A DNA stretch of 64,000 nucleotides from Primulina eburnea (Eukaryota > Streptophyta > Magnoliopsida > Lamiales > Gesneriaceae), in the NCBI RefSeq assembly GCF_022965805.1, contig NC_133104.1, positions 23,742,069 to 23,806,068 on the forward strand, in the 5' to 3' direction. Position numbers and translations under genes: made by a program. Of this stretch, positions 9,813-20,629 are shown piece by piece (position 1 is the first letter of the stretch; the number at the start of each line of letters is the position of its first letter). The notes beneath the pieces are model-generated. The model was not told the DNA's origin. It made no database searches and saw nothing but the letters and a program-made list of their open reading frames with translations.

Positions 9813-11099
9813 TTTTCCGCATGCACACCTTGGAAGATTATTCTTTCCTCCTCAGTGAAAGAGGGCAAGCACGATCAGGCTTCAGGGTAGCTTCTGCAGT
9901 TGGTTAAGTGATTTAGGTAGTTATTCATATTAGTTGTATATAATATCACTTGAAGTCCTTTGTGCCAAAATACACAAATAATGAGTTGTGTAGTATTTGT
10001 ATTTATTTGTGAAAACAATAATTTGTTGAAATGCATTTGATTAGTCTATATGAGTTTATTTGTGCATTGAAAGTTGTTTAGAATTTGGTTTAGCACTTTT
10101 CGAGGTGAATTACGATTAACATGTGAATTATAGCTTTTTTGAACTGTTTGAGCCTACCTAATACATGATGTTAATCTCTACTGTCCCATTTTGAGCTTAA
10201 AGAAAAGCAAATATAGTGTGTCAAAGACATACAATTAGCTCTCATTCGTATTAGTTCTAAAACTTGCGACTACTAAAGGAATTTAGCTCATACACTAATT
10301 TCTACCAACTTGTTAAGAGAAATAAGCGATCATTTAGAGCATTTAAGTTCCAATAACTCCTATTTTTCGACAAAATAAAATCTAGTAGAGGAGTTAAGAG
10401 AAAAGAAAGAGGAATGAAAAAAAATGTGATGAAGGAAAAGGAAGAAAAAGAGTGTTTATGATGTGGTTATAAAAAAGAAGACAAAGATAGTGAAATTATG
10501 AAAATTCAATAGAAAGGCTGGGAATTAAAGATGAAAAAAATGCTCTATACGTGTGGAGGACTTGTTTTCTCTCATTATTTATTTACCAACTTTTTTTAGA
10601 CATGAGTCGAAGTCTAACGTTATAAATCTAAAAAACTTACTAACCTAATCAAATTTATTCAATATAATAGTGGAAAAGAATTGTTAAAATTAAGTCTATT
10701 GACATTTGAAACACACTATAAATGAGTATAGAATTTGATTATTTACACTTTCACATCTCGTGGCACTGAATTATATTTTGGTATTTTTGATTAAACAGCG
10801 AGAAAAACAGAGTGAACATCCGATGACAGAAACCTTGATACGAAGACGAGGAACGCATATTCTAGGGACAAAGACACATATTCTGCTTCAACTTTATTCT
10901 TCTTCTCTCCTTTAATTCTTAGATTGTAAAACATGTCTTGTTTTATTGTCTATTTGGTCATGAACTAATTTAATTTTCTAGAGGACAATTTAGCTTGGTC
11001 GAAACTATTTCATTGAATTGTTGATTAATATATTTGATTTACTTCTTTGTTTATTTATGTTTTCTCCTGTTTTAACATTTTAAATTTACTGATCATAAA
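9813..11099. other. 1.3 kb with no recognised feature
   Basis: AT-rich sequence between copia A and LTR J. I see no frame of useful length, no LTR terminus, no domain and no repeat shared with the rest of the window. It may be old intergenic DNA or a decayed element. Confidence 0.5.
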
Positions 11100-12126
11100 T
11101 GTTGGAACATCGGTTTTTTCGTGTCCAAATCGCAACGGAAGTTTTAAAATTTATTTTGACGTTCAAAATATTGTTTGGACACTCGTATGGTTTAAATAAA
11201 ATAAACATACGAAGGATGCTTAGTAAATTTACCTTTCGTGAAATTTCCACTTGGCTCCAACTACACTGATATTAGCGGAGTAGCTCTTGTTGTAAATCAC
11301 TACGAACGTTTTTCGATCTCTGAATCAGATCCACGACCGGATTATTTGTTCATCTTCTCATTTGCACTAGAAAATTAGAAAATGTTTTACGTAGAGATAG
11401 AACCCGAAGAAAAAATCGACTCAATTCTATTAATTAGGATTGCCGAAAACTTCTTGCAACAAGGAAAAGAATTTAGAGAGCAGCAATTATTGTTGTGTAA
11501 AAGCCATATGTTTCCACCGAATGCATACCTTTTAATAAGGATAAGAAAACCTTATTTTGATACTAATCCTTCATTTAATTAATTAATTGGATTAATTATG
11601 TTAATTAAATATTCTTATTGCATGCCAAATCATAAAACTCTCGGATGCATGTTACTAAATAAGAATCAAATTCTTATTATTATTTTATAATTATTTCTTT
11701 ACTTAATTAATCTAATTAATTAAGTTAATTTACTATTCCCAAAAAAATGCATCACATATCATGGTCAATCTAGAATGATGCATATATTTCTTATAATAAT
11801 ATCATGCATATTATGTGCAAGTTTTTAAAATTATGGTATCATGAATATTTCAATATTACATAAATCAATACAATATTTTATAAAAACTTAATGGGCTATA
11901 TTTCAACTCAATTAAAATATAATTTAATTATTAAAGCTCATTGGAACTTTAATAAATTAACCTGATGGACATATACTCCTACAAGCCCATGATCCATGCT
12001 CTCAATACATTAATCTCATGATAATCCCGATCGACGATCTAACATCATCGACATGACAATTTCAACTTATTTGTTATTATGATACACACTTTAATTTCGA
12101 GATCCCCAATGTCTAAATAAGGCAGG
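11100..12126 (-). mobile_element. Copia LTR J, first part (interrupted by H)
   Basis: Begins TGTTGGAACATCGG and reads as a diverged reverse complement of the copia B LTR 3' half, including the counterpart of GGGCTTGTAGGAGTA near 11970-11990 and ATCCACGACCGG near 11328. It stops at GCAGG (12122-12126) where H is inserted, and resumes at 63467. It is either a solo LTR or the end of a minus-strand element running past the window. The 66-codon frame at 11382 is not a gene. Confidence 0.85.
12122..12126. repeat. Target-site duplication GCAGG, left copy (element H)
   Basis: GCAGG precedes TGAAACGTCTCCCC and recurs at 63462-63466 after the ...GGGGCGTTACA end. The flanks on both sides are copia LTR J. 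Confidence 0.85.
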
Positions 12127-13030
12127 TGAAACGTCTCCCCTTTTATTGCTTAAAAATTACTAGAATTTTTTTTAAACACTCAATTTTCGGCTATATACAT
12201 AAACCTCATGATAATATTTTATAAAATATTTTACCCTTTAAAATAAAACATCATCCAACTAGCATTTTAAAAATGAAGTGAAATAGTTATAAAAATGAAA
12301 TCGTCAACTGTTTTACCCAACCTATAAAGAAATAAGTTTGAAAAGTATAACTCATACTAAACCTCTCAAAATTCTCTCAAAAAGCATAAATAAATAGTCT
12401 AAAAATCTTTAACATAAATCATGAGTCATAAGTCGTAAATGCGGAAATAATAAAAGCGCTGGTCCTTGGGTTGTGTGCTCCTTCAGTCCAGTCAAATCAT
12501 CCGTCAAGACCTTCCTCAACCTCACCTGCATCCATCACACCTAGTGAGTCAAAAGACTCAACACACCATAATCTTTATAACAAATAATACGTATAAAACC
12601 AAATGCAACAGCGAAAATACTTTTACGTAAAAATAACTTTTTCATGACATGCAAACATAAAATTTAACTTTTTCATTTTTCTTTTTTCCTAAACATGACA
12701 TAAAACCTTTTACATGATCATAAACATTTTCCTTTTCCTTTTTTTCCTCAACATGACATAACATAAAACATTTTTCATGATCATAAACACTTTTTCTTTC
12801 CTTTTCCTTTTGTTGAATTCAGATCGTTAATTGTGAGTTTCCTCAACATGACATAAACCTCAAAATCGATGGATCCATCTACATGAAACCACAGTATTGG
12901 ACGGCGAGGACATGAGCGACACTCTCTCCCGTCAACTGAGCCTTGGCCTATCCTCTTTCGAACAGAAATACGATCGTCGGGGTTCTCTCTGGAACCTTTT
13001 CCCATAAATGGGTTCCCTCTAGGGTCTTTT
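12127..13030 (-). repeat. Element H left LTR, segment 1
   Basis: Starts TGAAACGTCTCCCC and runs to CTTTT (13026-13030), the TSD of element G. AT-rich with short CTTTTTCC-type runs near 12660-12760. The LTR continues at 23189. No gene is seen. Confidence 0.75.
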
Positions 13031-13671
13031 TGTAACGTATCGTACTTTTACCATTCAAAATTTGCGGAAAAATTTAAAATTTTCTTAAACATAAAATAAC
13101 CTTCAAAGTTTGCAATAAAATATCTCAACCAAATCCCCCATAAGAAATGATTGTTCAAAATAACCACAATAAAATTTGCTCACAAAAGGTTTGTTCAAAG
13201 TATTTCCATCAAAATATGAAATCAGAGTAATTTAACATTTGCGTAAAAACATAAACATTGCGGTCCTCGGGTTAGCCTCTCGCTCAGTCCAAGCCTGGCC
13301 CTTGGTCGCCTCCTCCTGTCTCCTCATCAACATACTCACCTGCATCGATCAAGTCTAGTGAGTCTAAAGACTCAACACGTATAAACTGGGAAGTAGCGAG
13401 TACTACATAATAAAACCGCATGCAACGTTAAAATAGAACATACATACTTGAACATGAATTTGCGTACTAAAACTTGAACATACATACATAACATAGACGT
13501 GTCATAACGTGAAAACTTGTCATAAACATACTTCATACTAGAACATACATAATTTCATCATTTTGGGTAGAGGATGCTTCAAAGAAAGTGACCCATACAT
13601 AATAAACGCCTGATCAGACAAACCACAGTACAGGGCTGACAGGGACGTATCCACTGCCACATACATGAGAT

Positions 13672-13760
13672 CCCCGTTCATAATTTAACGGGCTGGTTGG
13701 TCCCCGTTAATAATTTAACGCTTTCCAACCACGATCTAACCCGCTCATAATTTAACGGGG
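13672..13760 (-). repeat. Inverted-repeat cluster CCCCGTT...AACGGGG in the G LTR
   Basis: Three copies of (C)CCCGTT/CCGCT-CATAATTT-AACG(GGG) follow one another. The stem CCCGTT/AACGGG encloses an 8-nt AT loop. The same cluster is at 21271-21359. It lies in the part of the LTR downstream of the putative TATA, so it would be transcribed. Confidence 0.7.
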
Positions 13761-14075
13761 TGGAGAGGTCCTCGGCCACGTTCACCGACTTCCAAACATT
13801 CATAATTTGGTCACGAAACAATTAGCATACCTCAAAAACTTAAAATATTTTCTTGCACGACGACATACTTACTTGGCGTTGAGAGATTCGTTGGACATCG
13901 ATCGGGGCCGTCGCTGCTGCACATACTAACTTAAATTTACAAACTTAACTTGAATAACTTAGACGTATTAATCAAACTTACTTACGAGCTCATTTAATCC
14001 CTTAGGACGTTCTACAATTCCCATGACTCGACCTTGTAAACCATTGTACTAAACCAAGACATCGAACCTCCAAGC

Positions 14076-14300
14076 ATAATATAAGATTTTTCCCAAATTT
14101 GTGAAGGACACGGACCCCTTGCCTACCTCCGTGTAGGGGTCCTTGTAGACTCGGGCGAGAATACTCGAAAGGAAAGGTGGACACGGACCCCGTGTCAGGA
14201 TCCGTCTGAGGGTCCTTGTAGACTCTAGAAACAAACACCGAAAAGTAACAAAGGCACGGACCCCGTGCTAGGGTCCGTCGCCGGGTCCGTGTACCTGCGG
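14076..14300 (-). promoter_or_regulatory. U3 array of G (left LTR), 73-bp period, and TATA-like site
   Basis: CACGGACCCC begins at 14109, 14182 and 14255, exactly 73 bp apart. Each is followed within about 30 bp by the complementary GGGTCC or AGGGTCCGT. On the minus strand a TATA-like TTATATTATGC (14075-14086) lies just downstream. The frames of about 60-100 codons that cross it reflect the repeat. Confidence 0.75.
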
Positions 14301-15721
14301 GACGTGCCAACACGTGAAAATTCTGAACCTGATATGCTTAACACCTAAACTTAATCGTACGGACTACGAATAGACACCACGAGACACTTCTTAGAACACT
14401 AAGGCATTATTTCAAACCCAAGTGAACATTAAAAATAACCCCAAGAGTAACAATCCACAACCAACAACACAATTCGGATTTCGACATCAACTTTCTTCCT
14501 ACGACGTTTAATTCAACTTGGTGCCTAACGACGCGAAACCACACGTTAATAACCATCCCAACATTATAAACAAAGTACTTATACGCAGCAGCGATCACCC
14601 GTCGATTTCCAACGAAGCCTGCAACACAAAAACTTCATGAACATATCAATACATAATTTTCTGAAAACGCAGTTTGAGGAGTCCCACGAAAAGCGCCATA
14701 ACTCACTCAATTTTTGTCCAAAAATTTCGAATTTTATATCAAAACGAAGGTATCAAAAAGTTCTACATTTTTCACGTTGAATGTTTTCCCAAAATTCCGA
14801 CCAAAAAATCGCAGTTTTCAACAGAACAGTAAGTTATGAGATTTCAGATCTAAAAAGTATTTCAAAACGCATTCAAACCATTTCCGCTCAAACGACGAAT
14901 GTTACACATGAATTTTTACACATAAAAATAACACAACACATAATATGACAAGATCGATGTAGAAAGAACATAATATATGTGGCTTTTGATGATAACTTTA
15001 CCGAAACGGCGATACCGAAGCGGAGAAGGAAGCGAGGTTGATCCGGGACGAACGTGGCACTTTTTCCTTCGAAGAAATTCACGAAAATATGCAGGTATAA
15101 TTCAGAGGAGGGGGCGGATTCTTCTCTTGCAAAGAACTCTAATTTTCTTTCTTTTGAAAATCTGAAAATTGAGATGTGTAGGGTGTGTTGTGTGTTGAGC
15201 ATTTTCTACTGTGTGTAAAAACATGTGTGTGCGTGTGTTTTAATAGTTAGGGAATAAATTATGCCTAATTAACAATTAACATGGTAATTAAAAAGGCTAA
15301 TTAAAAAGGTTCACTCAAATAACACTCAAATTTTATAAAATTCTCCTTGATTAAAATAACACCCACCAAAATGCTAATCTTAAAAGTTTTAAACTCTACA
15401 ATTCCTAAATACATCAATAAGTCTTTTAAAACACTAAAATGAATAAATAATTTAAAACGCCCCATTCTCAACTTAAAATAAAATACCCCATTAAAATTGC
15501 CAAAATCGTCACCGGGTCTTTTCCTCAATTCCGCCTTGAATAATCGCATGAACATGAAACTTGAAAAAAAAGTTTAACGTTCATGACATAAACATAAGTA
15601 TTTTAAAATAATGCATTTGAATAAATCATGCAATACTAAGACTCGTTTTAAAATTAAATAAAAATGCTTTAATGATTAAACAAATGCACGGGTTATACGT
15701 GTACTGAATTTGGGCGCTACA

Positions 15722-15736
15722 GTTCCTCCTCCACTT
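15722..15736 (-). other. Polypurine tract of G
   Basis: GTTCCTCCTCCACTT on plus, read AAGTGGAGGAGGAAC on minus, directly before the left LTR. Followed on plus by ATCGTCCTCGAAATT, the phrase shared with K and the other gypsy elements. Confidence 0.88.
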
Positions 15737-15757
15737 ATAAAAATATCGTCCTCGAAA

Positions 15758-17734
15758 TTAAGTCTTAACGAACAACTCCGGGTAGCGAAGTCTCATATCT
15801 GCTTCTGATTCCCACGTGGCTTCTTCCACTGATTGGTTTAGCCACCGAAATTTGACTAGCTTAGTCACTTTGTTCCGAAGTCTGCGCTCTTGTCTGTCTA
15901 GGATTTGGACTGGTCTCTCCTTATAGGACAGGTCTGGAGCCAATTGTAACGGCTCGTAACTCAGAACATGCGAAGTATTAGCCAAATATTTCCTCAGCAT
16001 CGAGATATGGAACACATTGTGTACCCCGGCCAGATTCGGCGGAAGGACAACACGATAAGCTAATGTTCCAACTCTTTCCAAAATCTCGAATGGTCCAATG
16101 AACCTCGGACTCAGCTCGCCCTTTTTCCCAAATCTCATCACACCCTTCATGGGTGCTATCTTGACGAATACATGATCACCGACGGCAAACGCGAGATCTC
16201 TCCTTCTCTTATCAGCATAGCTCTTCTGACGGCTTTGGGCGGTCTTCATTCTGTCCCGAATCTTGGCTACTACGGCTGCGGTCTGCTGAACTATTTTTGG
16301 ACCAAGTTCTGCTCTCTCACCAACTTCATCCCAATGAACTGGTGACCTGCACTTATTTCCATACAACGTCTCATAGGGAGCCATACCAATGGATGCTTGG
16401 AAGCTGTTGTTGTATGTGAACTCCACTAGAGGTAGTCTAGACTCCCAAGTTTCTTGAAAATCAATCATGTAGGCTCTCAGCAAATCCTCAAAAATCTGAA
16501 TCACTCGCTCAGACTGACCATCTGTCTACGGGTGAAAAGCTGCACTGAAAAGCAACTTCGTTCCCATAGCTGCGTGTAAGCTCTTCCAGAAGGACGACGT
16601 AAACCTCGGGTCTCTGTCGGATACAATCAAAACTGAGAACCCATGCAAACGGACTATCTCCCAGATATAAAGCTCCGCTTACTGCGTCATGGAGAAGGTC
16701 GTCTTCACTGGTAGAAAATGCGGTGACTTGGTGAGTCGGTCCACTATAACCCAAATGGCATTAAAGCCCTTGACTGATCTAGGCAGTCCAATGACGAAGT
16801 CCATCGTGATGTTCTCCCATTTCCAATCTGGGATGGGGAGTGGCTTAACCAATCCCGCTGGCCTCTGATGTTCTGCCTTCACCTGCTGACAAGTGAGGCA
16901 TTCAGACACAAACCTGTGGATGTCTCTCTTCATCCTTGGCCACCAATACAGAATCTGTAAGTCCTTATACTTCTTGGTACCTCCTGGATGGATAGAATAC
17001 GGAGATGCGTGTGCCTCTGTCAAAATATCCTGTCTGATCGAACCACTAGGCACCCACATTCTACCTCTGTATCTCACAATGCCATCTGGCACTGTATAAA
17101 GAACACTGCCCTTGGCCTCATCTTTCAGTCTCCATTTCTGTAGCTGCTCATCTGAAGACTGTCCTGCCCGGATACGGTCTAGCAAATCAGATTTGACTGT
17201 CAGATTAGACAGCCTAGGAGCTCTGTCCTCACGATAAATCTCTAGACCAAACTTCTGAATCTCAGACTGAAGAGGTCTCTGCGCTGATAACTGAGCTATG
17301 ACGGCAACTTTTCTGCTCAAAGCGTCTGCGACCACATTAGCCTTTCCCGGATGGTATCTAATCTCACAGTCGTAGTCTTTCACCAACTCTAACCATCGCC
17401 TCTGTCTCATATTCAACTCTTTCTGCGTGAAGAAATATTTGAGACTCTTATGATCGGTGAAAATCTGGCATTTCTCGCCGTATAGGTAGTGTCTCCAAAT
17501 TTTCAGTGCAAAGACAACAGCGGCTAACTCAAGATCGTGCGTCGGGTAGTTCTTCTCGTGCACCTTCAACTGCCTGGAAGCATAAGCTATGACCCGACCC
17601 CGCTGCATCAATACTGCGCCTAACCCGAGCTTAGATACATCGGTGTATAGCACAAAATCACCTTGTCCCGTCGGCATGGCTAGAACTGGCGCCGAAATGA
17701 GAGCTTGCTTCAAGTATCGAAGCTCTTCTGACAT
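15758..17734 (-). pseudogene. G RNase H, integrase and chromodomain-like tail
   Basis: One frame with two in-frame stops (near 16680 and 16527). In order: RNase H with [19 protein letters not shown] and VADALSRK; integrase zinc-binding region H...H...C-L-T-C near 16895; integrase core first Asp in ITMDF near 16800; after the stops FEDLLRAY and the late core; GPY/F motif (RFIGPFEIL) near 16090; tail VKFRWLNQSVEEATWE and YPELF, chromodomain-like. In the family these remove the RNA strand and insert cDNA, the tail guiding insertion to chromatin. The SDRD segment with the second Asp is also readable in this frame near 16620. Confidence 0.93.
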
Positions 17735-18821
17735 TCATCACTCCACACAAATCTGGCATTTTTCTTGGTTAGTGAAGTGAGTGGCACTGCTATGGATGAA
17801 AATTCCTTAATAAACTTACGGTAGTAACCAACTAAACCCAAAAATCTGCGGATTTCTGATGCATTCTTCGGCTCAACCCATTCCTTGACAGCTGCTACTT
17901 TCGCTGGATCCACCTCGATTCCACTGCTAGATACTATATGCCCCAAAAACGCTACTTTCTGCAACCAAAACTGACACTTACTGAACTTTGCAAACAACTT
18001 GCGACTCTGCAGAACCTGTAAAACTGTCCTCAAGTGTTGGCTATGCTCCTCATGGCTCTTCGAGTATATGAGAATGTCGTCAATAAACACGATGACGAAC
18101 TGATCAAGGTAGGGCTGAAATACTCGGTTCATGAGGTCCATGAAGATTGCTGGAGCATTTGTCAATCCAAATGGCATTACCAAGAACTCGTAATGCCCAT
18201 ATCTGGTTCTGAAGGCTGTTTTGTGGACATCTGCATCCCTCACTTTCAGCTGATGATACCCTGATCGAAGGTCTATCTTAGAAAACACTGCGGCTCCCTG
18301 AAATTGATCAAACAAGTCTTCGATTCTAGGAAGTGGGTATTTGTTCTTGATTGTTACCTTGTTCAACTCACGGTAATCGATGCAAAGTCTCATACTCCTA
18401 TCCTTCTTTTTTTCACAAAGAGTACTGGCGCGCACCACGATGAGAAACTCGGGCGGATAAACTCCTTGTCTAGGAGCTCCTGGATCTGTTGCTTAAGTTC
18501 TAACATCTCTGCTGGAGCTAATCTGTACGGTGCCTTAGAGATTGGCACTGTGCCTGACATGAGATCGATCGAAAACTCTACCTCTCTATCTGGTGGAAGG
18601 CCTGCGACGTCGTCTGGAAAGAAATCTGGGAAATCTCGGACTACTGGCACTTCAGATAAAGATGGAGTGGGCACATCAGGCGCTGAAATAATACTGGCCA
18701 AGAAGGCCTGACACCCCTTGGAAATCAGCCTCCTCGCCTGCATGCACGAAACCATGCGGGGGAAGCTTCTCCATCTGGCTGGCTCAAAAAGAAACTGCTC
18801 CATGTCCAACGGTCTCATCAA
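17710..18821 (-). pseudogene. G reverse transcriptase
   Basis: Starts after the protease linker with VVRDFPDFFPDD and APYRLAPAEM, then a frameshift near 18400 in the CAPVLFVKK segment. The next frame holds [36 protein letters not shown] and the catalytic FIDDILIYS near 18070. Another frameshift near 17720 leads into RNase H. The RT motifs are typical of Ty3/gypsy. Two frameshifts mean no complete enzyme is made. Confidence 0.94.
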
Positions 18822-18833
18822 TACTGACCTATT

Positions 18834-19110
18834 CTAAAAATCAATCAGAACTCTGTTCTTTGTCAGCCAGTCCATTCCCAAAATAATGTCGAACTCTGGC
18901 ATCGACAAGACGATCAAATCAGCATACACCAGGTGGCCGTGCAATTCTAGATCAATATCTCTAACCACGCTAGTAGCTGACAGCTCTTCCCCTGATGGGA
19001 CGGTTACTGAATAATTCACGTCGAGTCCAATGGTCTTGATATCCAAGTGACTGGCGAACGTTTCCGAGATAAAAGAATGGGTGGCTCCTGAATCTATCAG
19101 GGCCTGAGTA
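18834..19110 (-). pseudogene. G aspartic protease
   Basis: On the minus strand ALIDSGATHSFIS is readable at about 19070-19105 (catalytic D-S-G), followed by YADLIVLSM...FDIILGMDWL near 18860-18900, the usual gypsy protease end (ILGMDWL). A stop follows at 18834 in the same frame as the RT start. It cleaves the Gag-Pol polyprotein in the family. Upstream frame continuity with Gag is lost in AT-rich sequence 19110-19225. Confidence 0.88.
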
Positions 19111-19299
19111 GCTATTCTTTTTATGAAAATATTTCTTGAGAGACGTTAGCACAACAAACTAACTTATACCCCAAAATTACTAACATAAACCTTAAGCATA
19201 GAAGAACCCAATATCTCGAGTTATTCAAAAAAATAATACTAGAACGCTAATAATCCAAAATAAAAATCCACACGCAAGGCAAAATAATACTGAACTTTG

Positions 19300-20391
19300 G
19301 TAGGAAAGTTTACCAGTCAGCAAAGTCGTGTCTGGATTCGCCTCATGTGCATGCATGGCGAATACTCTCTCTTGTGTGGGCTGCTTCCAGTGTGGGCACT
19401 CTTTCAACATGTGGTCTGTAGCTCCACATTTAAAACATTTCCCGGATCCCCATAGGCACTGTCCGGGATGCTGGCGATTGCACTTCTCGCACACTGGGAA
19501 GTTACCGGGCTTCTGAGGCGCCCCTTGCTGCTGGCTAGGACCCTTGCCTTTCGGCGGTCCCTGATAGGGTTTCTTCCCTGGCGGCCCCTGAAGCGGTTTC
19601 TTAAACTGGGACTTCTGATGCTGCTGCTGCGGGTGTTGTGGTGGTGCCTGATAGGGCCTCTTGTCCTGCCAGCCTCTATATCCCTCAGATCTTGCTCTGC
19701 TGCCAATGCTCTTGACACAGCAACTGCGTAAGTTGTAGGACCAGCAAATCGAACGTCACGGCGCAAGATCGGCTGCAAACCATCCCTAAAGTGCCTCAGC
19801 TTACTCTGGGCATCATTAGCTATGATGGGCACAAAGTAACAACCCCTCTCGAACTTCCTGACGAAGTCGGCTACGCTGCTGTCTCCCTGTCGTAGCGACA
19901 TGAACTCTCTGATAAGACGGGATCGTACTTCTTCAGTGAAGTACTTGGCGAAGAACGCTTCCTTGAATCCAGTCGAAGACAAAGTCGGCAGATTAATTGC
20001 ACCGACGCACTGTCCCACCAACGTCTGGCATCTCCTGCTAAAAGGAATATGGCACAACGGACTCGGTCTGCATCTTGTAGCTCCATGAAGTCAAAGATCA
20101 CTTCGATGGATTTAATCCATCCCTCTGCCACATCGGGTCAGTAGATCCCGAAAACTCCTTAGGATTCATCCTCTGAAACCTCTCATACACTGCCTCTGGT
20201 CTAGGCCTTGCCCCTGCATTCGCTGCAGCCTGGCTCCCCGCAAACTGCGCGAAGAACTGCGTCATACCAGCAAGCATCTGAGCCTGCATGTCCGGAGGTG
20301 GGGATGGAGGTGGAGGATTAGCCCTCTCCTCATCTCGATGCTCCCTGTCCTCAATCCTAGCTTCCCGGTCAACTACACGTCTAGAAGGCAT
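19300..20391 (-). pseudogene. G Gag with zinc knuckle
   Basis: ATG at 20391 begins MPSRRVVDREARIEDREH, a charged N terminus with a proline run. A frameshift near 20110 leads to EGWIKSIEVIFDFM and GDARRWWDS, then another to FKEAFFAKYFTEEVR and REFMSLRQGDSSVADFVRKF, the retrotrans_gag core. A third leads to the C-x2-C-x4-H-x4-C knuckle CFKCGATDHMLKEC near 19400. Length and domain order fit chromovirus Gag, which binds RNA and forms the particle. At least three frame breaks. Confidence 0.9.
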
Positions 20392-20629
20392 ACTGTTCCA
20401 ATAAATTACCCAACACGTAAACCCACTATGCACAAATATAATATAAATAACATTCGATGCACGAAATTTGAACTTAAACATGAACATGCTGAAATCACGG
20501 CTTAAATCATATTACATAGCATAAAGTTTTGAAACTTTAGAAACTTACAGACTTGAGGTGTGACTTTGTGAGCTTCTTGGGGCAGGCGGTAGGCGTAACC
20601 CTTTACAAGAACACCGCTCTAATACCAAC
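20392..20629 (-). other. G leader and primer-binding site
   Basis: The leader runs between the Gag ATG and the right LTR. GCTCTAATACCA at 20616-20627 is the reverse complement of TGGTATTAGAGC, the initiator-Met primer site with one change, 2 bp from the LTR. Confidence 0.85.

Larger units (their letters stand above)
13031..15721 (-). repeat. Left LTR of G (2691 bp)
   Basis: Starts TGTAACGTATCGTAC and ends TTTGGGCGCTACA. Matches 20630-23188 with scattered differences and a roughly 130-bp segment (about 14870-15050) that is rearranged or missing in the right copy. Confidence 0.95.

Noticed and set aside
9813..11099. A host gene between the two repeat blocks
   Set aside because: No long frame, no splice-bounded exons that read as a known protein, AT-rich throughout.
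12781..13005. 74-codon minus-strand frame before element G
   Set aside because: Within the H LTR; no similarity recognised and cut by the G insertion point.
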